DNA from: Nocardioidaceae bacterium
Lineage (GTDB): Bacteria; Actinomycetota; Actinomycetes; Propionibacteriales; Nocardioidaceae
NCBI GenBank assembly: GCA_017744365.1
Contig: JAGIBL010000005.1
Span: 1 to 64,000 of the forward strand
DNA: 64,000 nt
Direction of reading: 5' to 3'
Part shown: positions 42,154 to 51,491 of the stretch, one piece after another
How positions within the stretch are numbered: position 1 is the first letter of the stretch
Layout: every line of letters begins with the position of its first letter
Notes under the pieces: generated by a model
The model's input: only the letters and a program-made list of their open reading frames with translations
Told to the model about the DNA's origin: nothing
The model's database searches: none
Made by a program: the position numbers and the translations under genes

Positions 42154-43105
42154 TCGGCAGTACCTGCACCTCGCCGGGCCGGGGGCGGGCCTGCGCCGCG
42201 CGATCTCCTACGCCTTCTACGAGGGCCGGCCGGCCACGACGCGCGGGCAGTGGTTCAACCCGGTCGTCGCCCGGGTGCTGCGACGAGCCGAGCAGGCGCC
42301 CGCGGTGCCGCCGGACCGCCCCGTCTTCGTGCTCGGGACCGGCCGGTCCGGCACCACGCACCTGGGCCGGCTGCTCAGCGCGCACCCACAGGTCGGCTGG
42401 CTCAACGAGCCCAAGCTGATGTGGAGCCGGCTGGTCCCCGGCGAGGACGTGAGCGGCTTCTACCAGCCGGCGGGCCGGTTCGTGCTGGGGCCCGACGACG
42501 CGACCGCCGAGCTTCGCCAGGCGGCCTCGGCGGTGCTGACCTCCTACCTGCGCACCGTGCGGGCCACACGCGCGGTGGTGAAGTACCCCGAGCTCACCTA
42601 TCGCGCGCGGTTCCTCGAGGCGCTGTTCCCGGATGCCGTGCTGGTCGCGATCGTTCGCCGTCCTGAGGACGTGGTGCACTCGGTGGCGGGCTGGAACGCG
42701 CGCAACGCCGCCGGCGACGAGGACTGGTGGGGCGTCGGCGACCGCAAGTGGCGGCAGCTGTGCGAGCAGCTGGCCCCGGCCGATCCGCTGCTGGCGGCGG
42801 TGCTCGACCAGGCCGGCGACGAGCCGTTGACGCCCGGCGAACGGGCGGCGACCGAATGGGTGCTCGGCGCTCGCGCCCTGGCCGAGGCGCGAGCCTGTGT
42901 GGACCTGCGCGTCCGGTACGACGACCTCGTCGCGGACCCGGCCGGCACGATGCGCCGGGTCCTCGCGGCCTGCGGCCTCGACCCGGATCCGCGAGTGCTG
43001 GCGCTGGCCGAGGCGAGCACGGTCCGCGGTCCGCACGCCGCTCCGGCCGGGCTCGGTCGCCTCGCCGACGCCGTGGCCGCCGTCAGGGGCGAGGTCGGTC
43101 TCTGA
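42131..43105 (+). CDS. Sulfotransferase-family protein (324 aa)
   Basis: The PAPS-binding 5'-PSB loop is FVLGTGRSGTTHLGRLLSAH near residues 66-85; the 3'-phosphate region reads VAIVRRPEDVVHSVAGWN, and VRYDDLVADPAGTMRRVLAA is the usual C-terminal block. It probably sulfates the exopolysaccharide or a lipid. It overlaps the previous gene by 23 bases; GTG 42131, 42134 or 42137 may start it. It converges with the leftward GT2 gene. Confidence 0.8.
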   Translation: MAVVAQLDRQYLHLAGPGAGLRRAISYAFYEGRPATTRGQWFNPVVARVLRRAEQAPAVPPDRPVFVLGTGRSGTTHLGRLLSAHPQVGWLNEPKLMWSRLVPGEDVSGFYQPAGRFVLGPDDATAELRQAASAVLTSYLRTVRATRAVVKYPELTYRARFLEALFPDAVLVAIVRRPEDVVHSVAGWNARNAAGDEDWWGVGDRKWRQLCEQLAPADPLLAAVLDQAGDEPLTPGERAATEWVLGARALAEARACVDLRVRYDDLVADPAGTMRRVLAACGLDPDPRVLALAEASTVRGPHAAPAGLGRLADAVAAVRGEVGL

Positions 43106-43108
43106 GCC

Positions 43109-44035
43109 TCACCGCTCGTCGAGGACATCCGCCGCTTGGAGCGTGACCGTGCCCGGACGGAGCCCGTCGCGCACGCCCCGCGCCACCAGCCGGAGCCCGG
43201 TCAGGGCACGGGAGGGCGAGCGACCGGCGGCGCGACCGGCCACCCGCAGGGCTCGAAGGGCGAGCAGGACCCGGACCTGGGCGAGCCGGCCGCTGCGGAG
43301 CCGGGCGCGGGCCACCCACAGCGAGTTGCGGGTCCGGTAGTAGACCGCGTTCATCGCCCGGGCGGGCGAGCCGCCCTGCACCTGGTGCCACACCTCGGCG
43401 CCCGGCACGAGCACCATCCGCCAGCCGGCGTCGGTGATCCGCAGCGAGAGCTCGACGTCCTCCCAGTAGAGGAAGAGGTCCTCGACGAATCCGCCGACCT
43501 CGGCGAGCACCGAGGAGCGCACCAGCAGGGCGGCGCCGGGTGCGAAGGAGATCGCCGTGGGCATGGCCGGGACGTCGTGCCGGTGGGCCACCCGCAGCGT
43601 GCGCGGGTCGACGGTGCCGCCGGCAGCCCAGATCGCACCGGTGCCGGTGGTGACCACCGGCACCGCGACGGCGAGGCGGGGGTCGGCGTCGAGCGCCGCC
43701 TGCAGCCGCGCGACCGCGCCGGTGGCCACGACGGTGTCGTTGTTGAGGAGCAGCACCGAGGCGGGTCCCTCGCGCAGCGCCACCCGGAGACCGAGGTTCA
43801 TCCCGGCGCCGAACCCGCCGTTGACCGAGGCGGCGACGAAACGGACCCGTGGAGCCTGCGTCGCGCACCAGTCCGCGAGCGCCTCGGCGCCCGAGGGCGA
43901 GTCGTTGTCCACCACGACGACGCTGCTCACCCCGGGCTCGGGGAGCAGGGACTCGACGCAGCTGATCGTGGCGGCACGGTCGTCGTAGTTGAGCACCACG
44001 GCCACCACGCCGGCGGTGGTCGGAGGTCTCGGCAC
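43109..44035 (-). CDS. GT2-family glycosyltransferase (308 aa)
   Basis: N-terminal GT-A fold: VVAVVLNYDDRAATISCVES, SVVVVDNDSPSGAEALADWC, and the metal-binding region ASVLLLNNDTVVA. The later block FVEDLFLYWEDVELSLRITD provides the catalytic ED. The family includes rhamnosyltransferases, in line with the locus. It lies on the opposite strand to its neighbours, in a separate transcription unit that diverges from the acyltransferase gene. Confidence 0.85.
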   Translation of the reverse strand: MPRPPTTAGVVAVVLNYDDRAATISCVESLLPEPGVSSVVVVDNDSPSGAEALADWCATQAPRVRFVAASVNGGFGAGMNLGLRVALREGPASVLLLNNDTVVATGAVARLQAALDADPRLAVAVPVVTTGTGAIWAAGGTVDPRTLRVAHRHDVPAMPTAISFAPGAALLVRSSVLAEVGGFVEDLFLYWEDVELSLRITDAGWRMVLVPGAEVWHQVQGGSPARAMNAVYYRTRNSLWVARARLRSGRLAQVRVLLALRALRVAGRAAGRSPSRALTGLRLVARGVRDGLRPGTVTLQAADVLDER

Positions 44036-44106
44036 GTCCGCGACCCTACAAAAACCCGGGCACCGATCGGGCCGAGAAGGGCGGCGGGAGGCAGCTTCGA
44101 TCTAGA

Positions 44107-44679
44107 TTGACGCACGTGCTCGCCGAACGCCTGTCCCCGTGGGCCAGGCGCTCTGCTCGAAGCCTCGAGATCTGCGTCCTGGCCGTGGCCGGCAGGCTTC
44201 CGGTGCACCGGCTCCGGACCGGAGCGATGCGCCTGTGGGGTGCGCACGTGGATCCCTCGGCGATCGTCTACCACGGGATGCAGGTGCGCGCCGCGCGCCG
44301 GCTGCGGATCGGGGCGCGCACCGTGGTCGGGCAGCACTGCGTGCTCGACGCTCGCGGCGGCCTGGTCATCGGCGCGGACACGAACATCTCCAGCGACGTG
44401 CAGTTCTACACCGCGCAGCACCCGTGGAACGGACCCGGCTTCACCGGCGCCGAGCTCGGGCCGGTCGTCGTGGGCGAGCGGGTCTGGGTCGGCCCGCGGG
44501 TGACCGTGCTCCCGGGGGTGACCATCGGCGACGGTGCGGTGGTCGCGGCGGGTGCGGTCGTCACGCACGACGTCCCCGCGTGGACCCTGGTCGGCGGAGT
44601 GCCTGCCGCGCACATCGCGGACCGGGACGTGCAAGACTACGAGCTGGCCACCAGCCACCTGAAGCTGTGGTGGTGGTGA
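44107..44679 (+). CDS. Left-handed beta-helix acyltransferase (190 aa)
   Basis: Hexapeptide repeats run through residues 50-165: IGARTVVGQHCVLDARGGLV, IGADTNISSDVQFYT and VTVLPGVTIGDGAVVAAGAVV. The His in TAQHPWN is the probable catalytic base of this acetyltransferase group (WcaF-like). It probably O-acetylates the sugar chain. TTG 44107 or GTG 44116 starts it; the last codons WWW overlap the methyltransferase start. Confidence 0.8.
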   Translation: MTHVLAERLSPWARRSARSLEICVLAVAGRLPVHRLRTGAMRLWGAHVDPSAIVYHGMQVRAARRLRIGARTVVGQHCVLDARGGLVIGADTNISSDVQFYTAQHPWNGPGFTGAELGPVVVGERVWVGPRVTVLPGVTIGDGAVVAAGAVVTHDVPAWTLVGGVPAAHIADRDVQDYELATSHLKLWWW

Positions 44680-45575
44680 CCGCCCGGGTCCGGCGCCGGC
44701 TGCGCTGGGTCAAGCCGGCACTGCGCTGGAGCCGCGATCGGGTGCGGTTCCCCCGGGCTCCCCGGCTGCGGTTCCGCTGCAACCTGTGCGGGCACCGGAC
44801 GTCCTGGTCGCGCGCCGCGATCGGCCGCGAGACCAGCAGCTGCGGGTTCTGCGGTTCGACGGTGCGGTTCCGTGCCGTGGGGCACGTCCTCGACGAGCAG
44901 GTGTTCGGCGGGGCCGGCGGGCCGCACTCCTGGCCCGGCGGCAGCGCCCTGCGCGGCATCGGGTTCAGCGATGACGCCGGGTACGCGCGGCACCTGGCGC
45001 GGGCGGCGTCGTACACCAACGCGTGGTTCCACCAGCCGCCCGTGCGCGACGTGACCGACCCGGCGAGCTTCGCCGGGGAGACCTACGACTTCGTCGTGTG
45101 CAGCGAGGTGCTCGAGCACGTGACGCGTCCGGTCGGCCGCGCCTTCCGGACGCTGTTCTCGATCCTGCGACCTGGCGGTGTCCTGGTGCTCAGCGTGCCG
45201 CTCGTCGACGGCCCGACGATCGAGCACTTCCCGGAGCTGGCCGAGCACAGCGTGCTCCTCGAGGAGGGTGGCTGGGTCCTGGACGGAGTGACCCCTGCCG
45301 GCGAGCGGCTTCACGTCACCGGGCTGGTCTTCCACGGCGGCCCCGGATCGACGCTGGAGATGCGCATCCTCGGAAGGGAGGACGTCGCCCGGCACCTTGC
45401 CGACGCGGGCTTCACCGACGTGCGCGAGCACCGTGTCGACGTCCCCGGCGCCGGCATCGTCTGGGACGTCCCCGACACCATGCGGACGCCGGGCGGCACC
45501 GTGCGCGGCCTGCGCGCCGGGGTCTGGAGCGCACGACGCCCCGTCGCCCGGCCCGGCGGGAGGGCCGGTGCCTGA
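44676..45575 (+). CDS. Class I methyltransferase with zinc-ribbon N-terminus (299 aa)
   Basis: The N-terminal part has FRCNLCGHRTSWSRAAIG, then SCGFCGSTVRFRAV, two CxxC pairs forming a zinc knuckle. The methyltransferase core is FAGETYDFVVCSEVLEHVTR, then SILRPGGVLVLSVPLVD. The glycine-rich SAM loop is weak. GTG 44676 overlaps the previous stop (GTGA). Probably methylates a sugar of the polymer. Confidence 0.75.
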   Translation: MTARVRRRLRWVKPALRWSRDRVRFPRAPRLRFRCNLCGHRTSWSRAAIGRETSSCGFCGSTVRFRAVGHVLDEQVFGGAGGPHSWPGGSALRGIGFSDDAGYARHLARAASYTNAWFHQPPVRDVTDPASFAGETYDFVVCSEVLEHVTRPVGRAFRTLFSILRPGGVLVLSVPLVDGPTIEHFPELAEHSVLLEEGGWVLDGVTPAGERLHVTGLVFHGGPGSTLEMRILGREDVARHLADAGFTDVREHRVDVPGAGIVWDVPDTMRTPGGTVRGLRAGVWSARRPVARPGGRAGA

Positions 45576-46830
45576 CCTCACCCGGCTGCTGGTGCTCGCG
45601 ACGGTCACCGCCCTCGGCGCGTTGCTCGCCGCCGAGCTGCGTTCTCGGCCGCGCGCCGCCCTGGCGTTCTGGCTCGGCGTGCTCGCGTTCGTGCCGTTCT
45701 GGCTCGCGGTGCCGGTCGGCACGGTCACGGTGCCGCCGTCGACGATGGCCGCGCTGGTCGTGCTCCCGGCCTGCTGGGGAGCTGCCGGCCCCGGCTGGGG
45801 CCCGAGCGGGGGAGACCGGCTCCTGCTGGTGGCGGTCGCGGCGACCGTCGGCGCCGTGCTGCTGTCGTCGAGCCCGCGCTACCTGCTCCCCGCGATGCTC
45901 CTCCAGGGGGTGCTCTCCTACGTCGTCGGCCGCCGTCTGACGACGCTGGCCGGGCCGTCCTGGTCCGTCGACCTGGTCGCCGTGGTGACGGTGGCGTGTG
46001 CCGTCTGGGCGATCCTCGAGACCGCCACCGACGTGCACGTCTTCGCGGGGCTGCGCGGACTGCCCTCGCTGACCTCGTGGAACCAGGTGCAGTATCGCGG
46101 CGGCGTGTCGCGGGCCGAGGGCGCCTGGGGCCACGCGATCGCCCTGGGCAGCTGGCTCTCCCTGGGCCTGCCGTTCGTCCTCGGCTCGTCGCTGCGCCGG
46201 ACCTGGTGGTGGGTGGGCGTCGTGCTCGCCGGCGCGTTCGCCACGCTGTCGCGTGGGCCGATCCTCGGCTGCCTGCTCGTCTTCGCGCTGTGCGTCCTCT
46301 TCCTCGGCTCGGTCCCGACCGTACGACGGATCGCGTTCGGCCTGACCGCTCTCGCCGTGGGCGCCGTGGTGGTCCCGCCCGTGGTGGCGTTCATGGGCAC
46401 GGTCTCGGGGGAGCTGACCACGACCCAGGACTACCGCGCCCACCTCGTCGAGCACGCGCTGGCCGACGTCCACCTGGTCGGCCGTGCGGACAACGTGGTG
46501 ACCGCGCCGGACGGGACGCTGCGCTACCGGGAGTTCTCCTCGATCGACAACGCCTTCCTGCTCTCCGCGCTCGACTCCGGACTCGTGGTGACGGCGCTGC
46601 TGGCCGCTGGCCTGCTGGTGGCCGTGGTCCGCGTGCTGCGCGGGATCGGGACGGTGGCCGACATCGCCCTGGCCGGGCAGGTGCTGGTGCTCGCCACCGT
46701 CGCGACCATCACCCAGTACCAGGCGGCGGTGTACTTCGTCGCCGGCGTGGCGGTCTCGCTCGCGGCGAGCCGGCAGTCCCCGGGATCAGCGACGGCGCAG
46801 CCAGATCGACCCGGGCGCGTACGGGCGTAG
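45568..46830 (+). CDS. O-antigen ligase/polymerase-like membrane protein (420 aa)
   Basis: About 11 membrane segments; the Wzy_C-type periplasmic loop after GTVSGELTTTQDYRAHLVEH carries the Arg/His residues typical of the family, and FSSIDNAFLLSALDSGLVVT is the conserved block after it. It most likely polymerises the lipid-linked repeat unit on the outer face of the membrane. GTG 45568 overlaps the methyltransferase by 8 bases. Its 3' end overlaps the next, opposite gene by 45 bases. Confidence 0.8.
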   Translation: MPDLTRLLVLATVTALGALLAAELRSRPRAALAFWLGVLAFVPFWLAVPVGTVTVPPSTMAALVVLPACWGAAGPGWGPSGGDRLLLVAVAATVGAVLLSSSPRYLLPAMLLQGVLSYVVGRRLTTLAGPSWSVDLVAVVTVACAVWAILETATDVHVFAGLRGLPSLTSWNQVQYRGGVSRAEGAWGHAIALGSWLSLGLPFVLGSSLRRTWWWVGVVLAGAFATLSRGPILGCLLVFALCVLFLGSVPTVRRIAFGLTALAVGAVVVPPVVAFMGTVSGELTTTQDYRAHLVEHALADVHLVGRADNVVTAPDGTLRYREFSSIDNAFLLSALDSGLVVTALLAAGLLVAVVRVLRGIGTVADIALAGQVLVLATVATITQYQAAVYFVAGVAVSLAASRQSPGSATAQPDRPGRVRA

Positions 46831-47670
46831 GTCGGCCGGCACGACCTCGGGGTGCTCGGCCCACAGCCACGAGGCGAAGGCCAGGATCTCCCAGCTCGGG
46901 TTCTCGGTCAGCAGGGCGCGCAGCAGGTACAGCTCGTTCCAGGCGCGCCCTTCGCGCAGCCACCCGGCCGGGTACTCGAAGGGCCAGAAGATGTCGTGGA
47001 CATGGACGATCGCGCCGGCCGGCAGCCGCGGCAGCACGTCGAGCAGCAGGTAGCCCACGTCCGAGCCGGCCTTGACGACATGGGTCGAGTCGATGAAGAG
47101 CACGTCGCCGGGGTCGACGAGCAGCTCGGCGACCGGCAGGTCCTGGACCGGGACCTGCCGGAGGTCCACCTCCCCGGGGTCGCGCAGGATCCGGAGCAGA
47201 CGCTCGGGGTAGGGCTCGATGCAGGTCACCGACATCGCCAGCTCGTGCCGGTCACGCACGTCGAGCACCATCGCTGTCGAGTGGCCGGACCCGACCTCGA
47301 CGACCCGCCGCGGTTTCAGCAGCACCAGCATCGCCTCCAGCAGCGCCGCGTCCGCCGGGCCGAACTGGCCGTTGTCCGCGAGCCAGCGGCTCTGCAGCGG
47401 GAAGCGCAGGTCGAGGAAGGAGGCGAGCTCGAGCTGCCCGCGCTCGCACAGGTCCACGCCGGCGGGCTCGCGGCTCACCTCGGTCGCGTGCGCGACGTCG
47501 GCGGCCGACGGCACCGGGGAGTAGAAGTGCCCGTCGGGGAAGAGGGGCGGTCTGCGCAGGTCCGCCGCGATGGCCCGTGCCGATCGTCGTACGCGCTCGC
47601 TGATGCCGGCCATGCGACGCAGTATCGCGGCCGCGCGAGCCGCGTGGTGGATCCGGAGGCCGCGGGACAT
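46786..47670 (-). CDS. SAM-dependent methyltransferase, Methyltransf_24-like (294 aa)
   Basis: SAM motif RRVVEVGSGHSTAMVLDVRD with following MSVTCIEPYPERLLRILRD. The acidic LVDPGDVLFIDSTHVVKAGS and VHVHDIFWPFEYP are the metal-dependent O-methyltransferase-like blocks. ATG 47670 overlaps the flippase stop (TGATG); ATG 47613 is possible. It converges with, and overlaps, the polymerase gene. Confidence 0.8.
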   Translation of the reverse strand: MSRGLRIHHAARAAAILRRMAGISERVRRSARAIAADLRRPPLFPDGHFYSPVPSAADVAHATEVSREPAGVDLCERGQLELASFLDLRFPLQSRWLADNGQFGPADAALLEAMLVLLKPRRVVEVGSGHSTAMVLDVRDRHELAMSVTCIEPYPERLLRILRDPGEVDLRQVPVQDLPVAELLVDPGDVLFIDSTHVVKAGSDVGYLLLDVLPRLPAGAIVHVHDIFWPFEYPAGWLREGRAWNELYLLRALLTENPSWEILAFASWLWAEHPEVVPADLRPYAPGSIWLRRR

Positions 47671-48962
47671 CAGGAATCTGTGCGGGACGCCGCGACGAGC
47701 CCGCCGTCGCGGAGGCGAAGGCGGAGCAGGACTGCGAGCAGCCAGGCCTGGGCCGCCGTCACCGTTGCCGCCACGCCGGCGAGCCCGGCCGGTCCGAGGA
47801 GGCGCCCGGCCGGGTAGCCGAGCACCAGGATGCCGAGAGCCGACCCGGCCAGCACCGCGACGACGCTGCGTTCGCGGCGGGCCACGATCAGCAGGACGCC
47901 CGCGAACGTGACGTACGACGCGAGCGCCGCTCCGGCGGCGACGATCAGGGTGAGCCGGGTGACGTCGTCGAACCCGGGGCCGAACAGCATCCGCACCAGC
48001 GGTCCGCCGAGCAGGGCGAACCCGGCCACGGCCACCAGCGTGGCTGAGCAGGAGAGCCGCGAGGCGCGGCGGGTGAGCCGGAGGGCCTGGGCGGTCTCGC
48101 CCGCGCCGACGAGGCGAGCGAGCCGGGGCGTGATCGTGGTCCCGACGACCGCGCTCGGCAGTGCGAACAGCGACCCGAGCCGCGACGCCACCGCGTAGCT
48201 GCCCACCACGGCCGGGTCGAGCGCCCGGCCGGCCACGACGATGTCGCCCTGCACGAGGACCACCGCCGCGGCGTCGAGAGCCAGGAACGCCGGAGCGCTG
48301 CGCAGCAGGCGCTGCCAGGCCACCGACTCCCCGGACGATCGCAGCGAGCCCGGCCGGACGCGGGCGAGCAGCGCGACCTGGAGGACCGTCACGCTCGCGT
48401 TCACCACGAGCAGTGCGGCCAGCGCTCGCTCGAGGGACCACGGCACCGCCCACCGGGCGACCACGAGCGACACGAGGAGGAAGAGGACCCCGCGCAGGGG
48501 AGAGCCGAGCAGCTGCGAGCCCGCGGACCAGCCGAAGGCGAGCAGGATCGCCTCGCCGACGAGCCTGGTGGCTTCGAACGCCGTGACCAGCGCGATCAGC
48601 AGGACAGCGTTGGAGGACCACGAGGCTCCGGGGACGACGTACGCGGCGATCGTCATGACGAGGGGGAACAGGGCCAGCGCAGCGCTGCCGACCAGGCGCC
48701 ACCCGGCGCCGGCGACCTGGTCGGCGCCGGGCACGTCACCGGCCCCGAGGCGGCTGGGGACGTCCCGGAGCACGGCCCGGCTGGTGCCGACGCGGACCAG
48801 GGCCGAGCAGACCACCACCAGGCTCCACGCGGTGAGGAAGCGGCCGTAGTCCTCATGGTCCAGGACCCGGGCAAGGAGGATGACCGTGGCCATCCCGGTG
48901 CCGATGGTGACCAGCTGGCCGGCCGACTGGCTGCCGAGCGCCCAGCGGAGGCGGCCCGTCAC
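47670..48962 (-). CDS. Polysaccharide flippase (Wzx/MATE-like, 430 aa)
   Basis: About 12 to 14 hydrophobic segments with the polysaccharide-export signature GTGMATVILLARVLDHEDYG at the N-terminus, where LARVLxxxDYG is typical of Wzx/RfbX proteins. It probably moves the undecaprenyl-linked repeat unit across the membrane. The GTG start overlaps the LCP stop (GTGA). Confidence 0.85.
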   Translation of the reverse strand: MTGRLRWALGSQSAGQLVTIGTGMATVILLARVLDHEDYGRFLTAWSLVVVCSALVRVGTSRAVLRDVPSRLGAGDVPGADQVAGAGWRLVGSAALALFPLVMTIAAYVVPGASWSSNAVLLIALVTAFEATRLVGEAILLAFGWSAGSQLLGSPLRGVLFLLVSLVVARWAVPWSLERALAALLVVNASVTVLQVALLARVRPGSLRSSGESVAWQRLLRSAPAFLALDAAAVVLVQGDIVVAGRALDPAVVGSYAVASRLGSLFALPSAVVGTTITPRLARLVGAGETAQALRLTRRASRLSCSATLVAVAGFALLGGPLVRMLFGPGFDDVTRLTLIVAAGAALASYVTFAGVLLIVARRERSVVAVLAGSALGILVLGYPAGRLLGPAGLAGVAATVTAAQAWLLAVLLRLRLRDGGLVAASRTDS

Positions 48963-49978
48963 CGGACCGATTTCGGCTGGGGCAGCTCGGTCAGGTCGTG
49001 GGTGCGTCGCCAGTCGGTCAGCGTGCCGGACTCGACCGCGTCGAAGAGCGACCGGGTCAGTGCGACGTCGATGGTGACCACGCTCTGTCCCGCGATGGTG
49101 GGGGTCCCCGTGACCGGGACGGTGGCGTAGGTGACCCGCGACGGCCGCAGGTGGCGCAGCGACAGCACCAGCGACCTCAGCTCGCCGTCGCCGAGCGCGT
49201 CGTCCAGGCTGACCAGGGCCGCCAGCTCGCCGGCGACCCGGGTCAGCGTCACCGGGTTGTACGTGCGCAGCTTGGCGGCGACCGCGCGCAGGAGGTTCTG
49301 CTGGCGCTGGATGCGGTCGAAGTCGCTGCCGGGAAGACCGTGCCGCTCGCGCACGTAGAGCAGCGCCTGCTCACCCTCGACGTGGTGCCAGCCGCGGGTC
49401 CAGGTGTAGTCGCGCGCCGAGTCGTGGACCGTCCTCGGGACGTAGACGTCGACGCCGCCGAGCGCGCTGGTCAGGCCGCGGAACCCCCCGAAGTCCACGA
49501 CGGCCACGTGGTCGATGCGGGTCCGGGTCAGCTGCTCGACGGTCTGCACGGTCAGGGACGGGCCGCCGAGGGACATCGCGGCGTTGACCTTGGCCCGGCC
49601 GTGCCCGGGGATCGTGGTCCAGGTGTCGCGGGGGATCGAGATCACCTCGGCGTGGCTGCGGTCGGCGGCCAGGTGCACCACGCTGAGCGCATCGCTCCGG
49701 TAGCTGCCCGGCGTCCAACGACCCGAGGCGAGCATGGCGCGCAGGTCGCCGCCACCTTGGGACGCGTCGACCCCGGCGAGCAGGAAGGTCACGCCGTGGC
49801 CCGGCACACGGGCGGGCCGCGGGCCCGGATGGGTCACGGGGAACCGCGGGATGCCGGCGAGCTGGGACTGCAGGTAGAGCCCCCAGGCGAGGACGCCACC
49901 GAGCAGGCCGAGCAGGAGCAGCAGCAGGATCACGAGCACCCGGCGGGTCCGGCGCGGGCGGGCGGCGGTCGAGCTCAT
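48959..49978 (-). CDS. LytR-CpsA-Psr (LCP) family transferase (339 aa)
   Basis: A membrane anchor (about 14-34, VLVILLLLLLGLLGGVLAWG) is followed by the LCP domain: YRSDALSVVHL, EVISIPRDTWTTIPGHGRAK, EGEQALLYVRERHGLPGSDF and DRIQRQQNLLRA, which carry the pyrophosphate-binding Arg/Asp residues. LCP enzymes attach polymers such as polysaccharide to peptidoglycan outside the cell. It is coupled to both neighbours in the leftward arm. Confidence 0.9.
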   Translation of the reverse strand: MSSTAARPRRTRRVLVILLLLLLGLLGGVLAWGLYLQSQLAGIPRFPVTHPGPRPARVPGHGVTFLLAGVDASQGGGDLRAMLASGRWTPGSYRSDALSVVHLAADRSHAEVISIPRDTWTTIPGHGRAKVNAAMSLGGPSLTVQTVEQLTRTRIDHVAVVDFGGFRGLTSALGGVDVYVPRTVHDSARDYTWTRGWHHVEGEQALLYVRERHGLPGSDFDRIQRQQNLLRAVAAKLRTYNPVTLTRVAGELAALVSLDDALGDGELRSLVLSLRHLRPSRVTYATVPVTGTPTIAGQSVVTIDVALTRSLFDAVESGTLTDWRRTHDLTELPQPKSVR

Positions 49979-51444
49979 CAGTAGGCACCGCGACTGGACA
50001 GGACGGCGCCGACGGTGCGCAGCAGGATGCTCAGGTCCTGCACCATCGACCAGTTGTCGACGTAGTAGAGGTCCAGGCGCACGGTCTCGGCCCAGGTCAG
50101 GTCGGAGCGTCCGGAGACCTGCCACAGGCCGGTCATCCCCGGCCGGACGTGCAGCCGCCGCCGGGTGTCCGCGTCGTAGCCGAGCACCTCGGTCGGCAGC
50201 GGCGGCCGCGGCCCGACCAGGCTCATGTCGCCGCGCAGGACGTTGAGCAGCTGGGGCAGCTCGTCGACGGAGAACCGGCGCAGCAGCCGCCCGGGCCGGG
50301 TCACCCGCGGGTCCTCGCGGAGCTTGAACAGACCGACGACGACGTCCCCGCGCAGCGCCGGCAGCCGGCTCTCCGCGTCGACGACCATCGTGCGCAGCTT
50401 GAGGCAGGCGAACTCGCGCCCGTCCCGTCCGGTGCGGGTCTGCCGGAACAGCACCGGTCCGCCGTCGTCGAGCCGGATCCACAGGGCGGCGACGGCGAGG
50501 CCGGGGAGGACCGCCATCAGCAGCAGCGCGGAGAACACCACGTCGAAGGTGCGCTTGGCGCCGCGCAGCGCGGAGGCCCAGCGAGGTCCTTCGAGGTGCA
50601 TCAGGGGCAGACCGCCGACGGGCCGCATCCGAACCCGGTCGCCGGCGATGTCGGTCACCGACGGCGCGACGATCAGCTGCACCTGGTGGGTCTCCAGGTC
50701 CCACTGGACGCGGCGCAGGTCGGCGGCGCCGAGGCCGGAGCCCTCGGTCACGAAGAGGACGTCGACGCGGTGGGCGAGCACCAGCACCGCGCTGACACCG
50801 GTGACGTCGCCGATCACCGGGACGCCGCCGGGGGTCGTGCGGCCGCCTGCCGCCGGGCAGAGCGCACCGACCACCTGGTAGCCGAGCCAGCGCTCCCGGA
50901 GCATCACCGCGGCGATGTCGTCGACGTGCCGGGAGCCGCCGACGATCACCGTGCGCTGCTGCAGGTGGCCTCGCGCGCGAGCGTTCACCAGTGCCCGGCG
51001 CAGCAGGATCCGGCCGAGGGCGACCGCGGGCAGGCCGAGGGCGAAGGAGAGCACGACGAACCCGCGTGCCAGCGGGTAGTGGCTGAGGTAGACGGTCACG
51101 CACAGCAACCCGGCGGCGTACGACGTCGCGCTCAGGATCGCCTTGAGCTCCTGGGTCCCTGCCCCGAACACCTTGGCGTCGTAGCCGCCGAAGGCGCGGA
51201 TCAGCAGCAGCCACAGCGCGGTGAGGGCCGGGCCGACCACGGTCAGGTTGCTGGCCACGTCGAAGTCGCCCGGGAAGAGCGGCAGCCGGTGCCGCCCGAG
51301 CGCTGCGAGCACGACCGACCCGAGCACCAGCAGCAGGTCGAGGACGAACGCGGCCACCGGGACCAGCCGCAGTGCCCGTCGGGCCGCGAACGTCCGGATC
51401 GCAGCCGCCGAGCCCTGGTCGTACGTCGCGATGCGTTCGGTCAT
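49978..51444 (-). CDS. Initiating undecaprenyl-phosphate sugar transferase (488 aa)
   Basis: N-terminal four to five membrane helices and a Rossmann-like region (TVIVGGSRHVDDIAAVMLRE) precede the C-terminal bacterial sugar transferase domain: KRTFDVVFSALLLMAVLPGL, LKLRTMVVDAE, RRFSVDELPQLLNVLRGDMS and LVGPRPPLPTEV. It loads the first sugar phosphate onto undecaprenyl phosphate (WbaP/WcaJ class). First gene of the leftward arm. Confidence 0.9.
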   Translation of the reverse strand: MTERIATYDQGSAAAIRTFAARRALRLVPVAAFVLDLLLVLGSVVLAALGRHRLPLFPGDFDVASNLTVVGPALTALWLLLIRAFGGYDAKVFGAGTQELKAILSATSYAAGLLCVTVYLSHYPLARGFVVLSFALGLPAVALGRILLRRALVNARARGHLQQRTVIVGGSRHVDDIAAVMLRERWLGYQVVGALCPAAGGRTTPGGVPVIGDVTGVSAVLVLAHRVDVLFVTEGSGLGAADLRRVQWDLETHQVQLIVAPSVTDIAGDRVRMRPVGGLPLMHLEGPRWASALRGAKRTFDVVFSALLLMAVLPGLAVAALWIRLDDGGPVLFRQTRTGRDGREFACLKLRTMVVDAESRLPALRGDVVVGLFKLREDPRVTRPGRLLRRFSVDELPQLLNVLRGDMSLVGPRPPLPTEVLGYDADTRRRLHVRPGMTGLWQVSGRSDLTWAETVRLDLYYVDNWSMVQDLSILLRTVGAVLSSRGAY

Positions 51445-51491
51445 GCCCGGTGGACGTGTCAGAGCCGGGCAGTATTACGCGAGGAGTCCGG

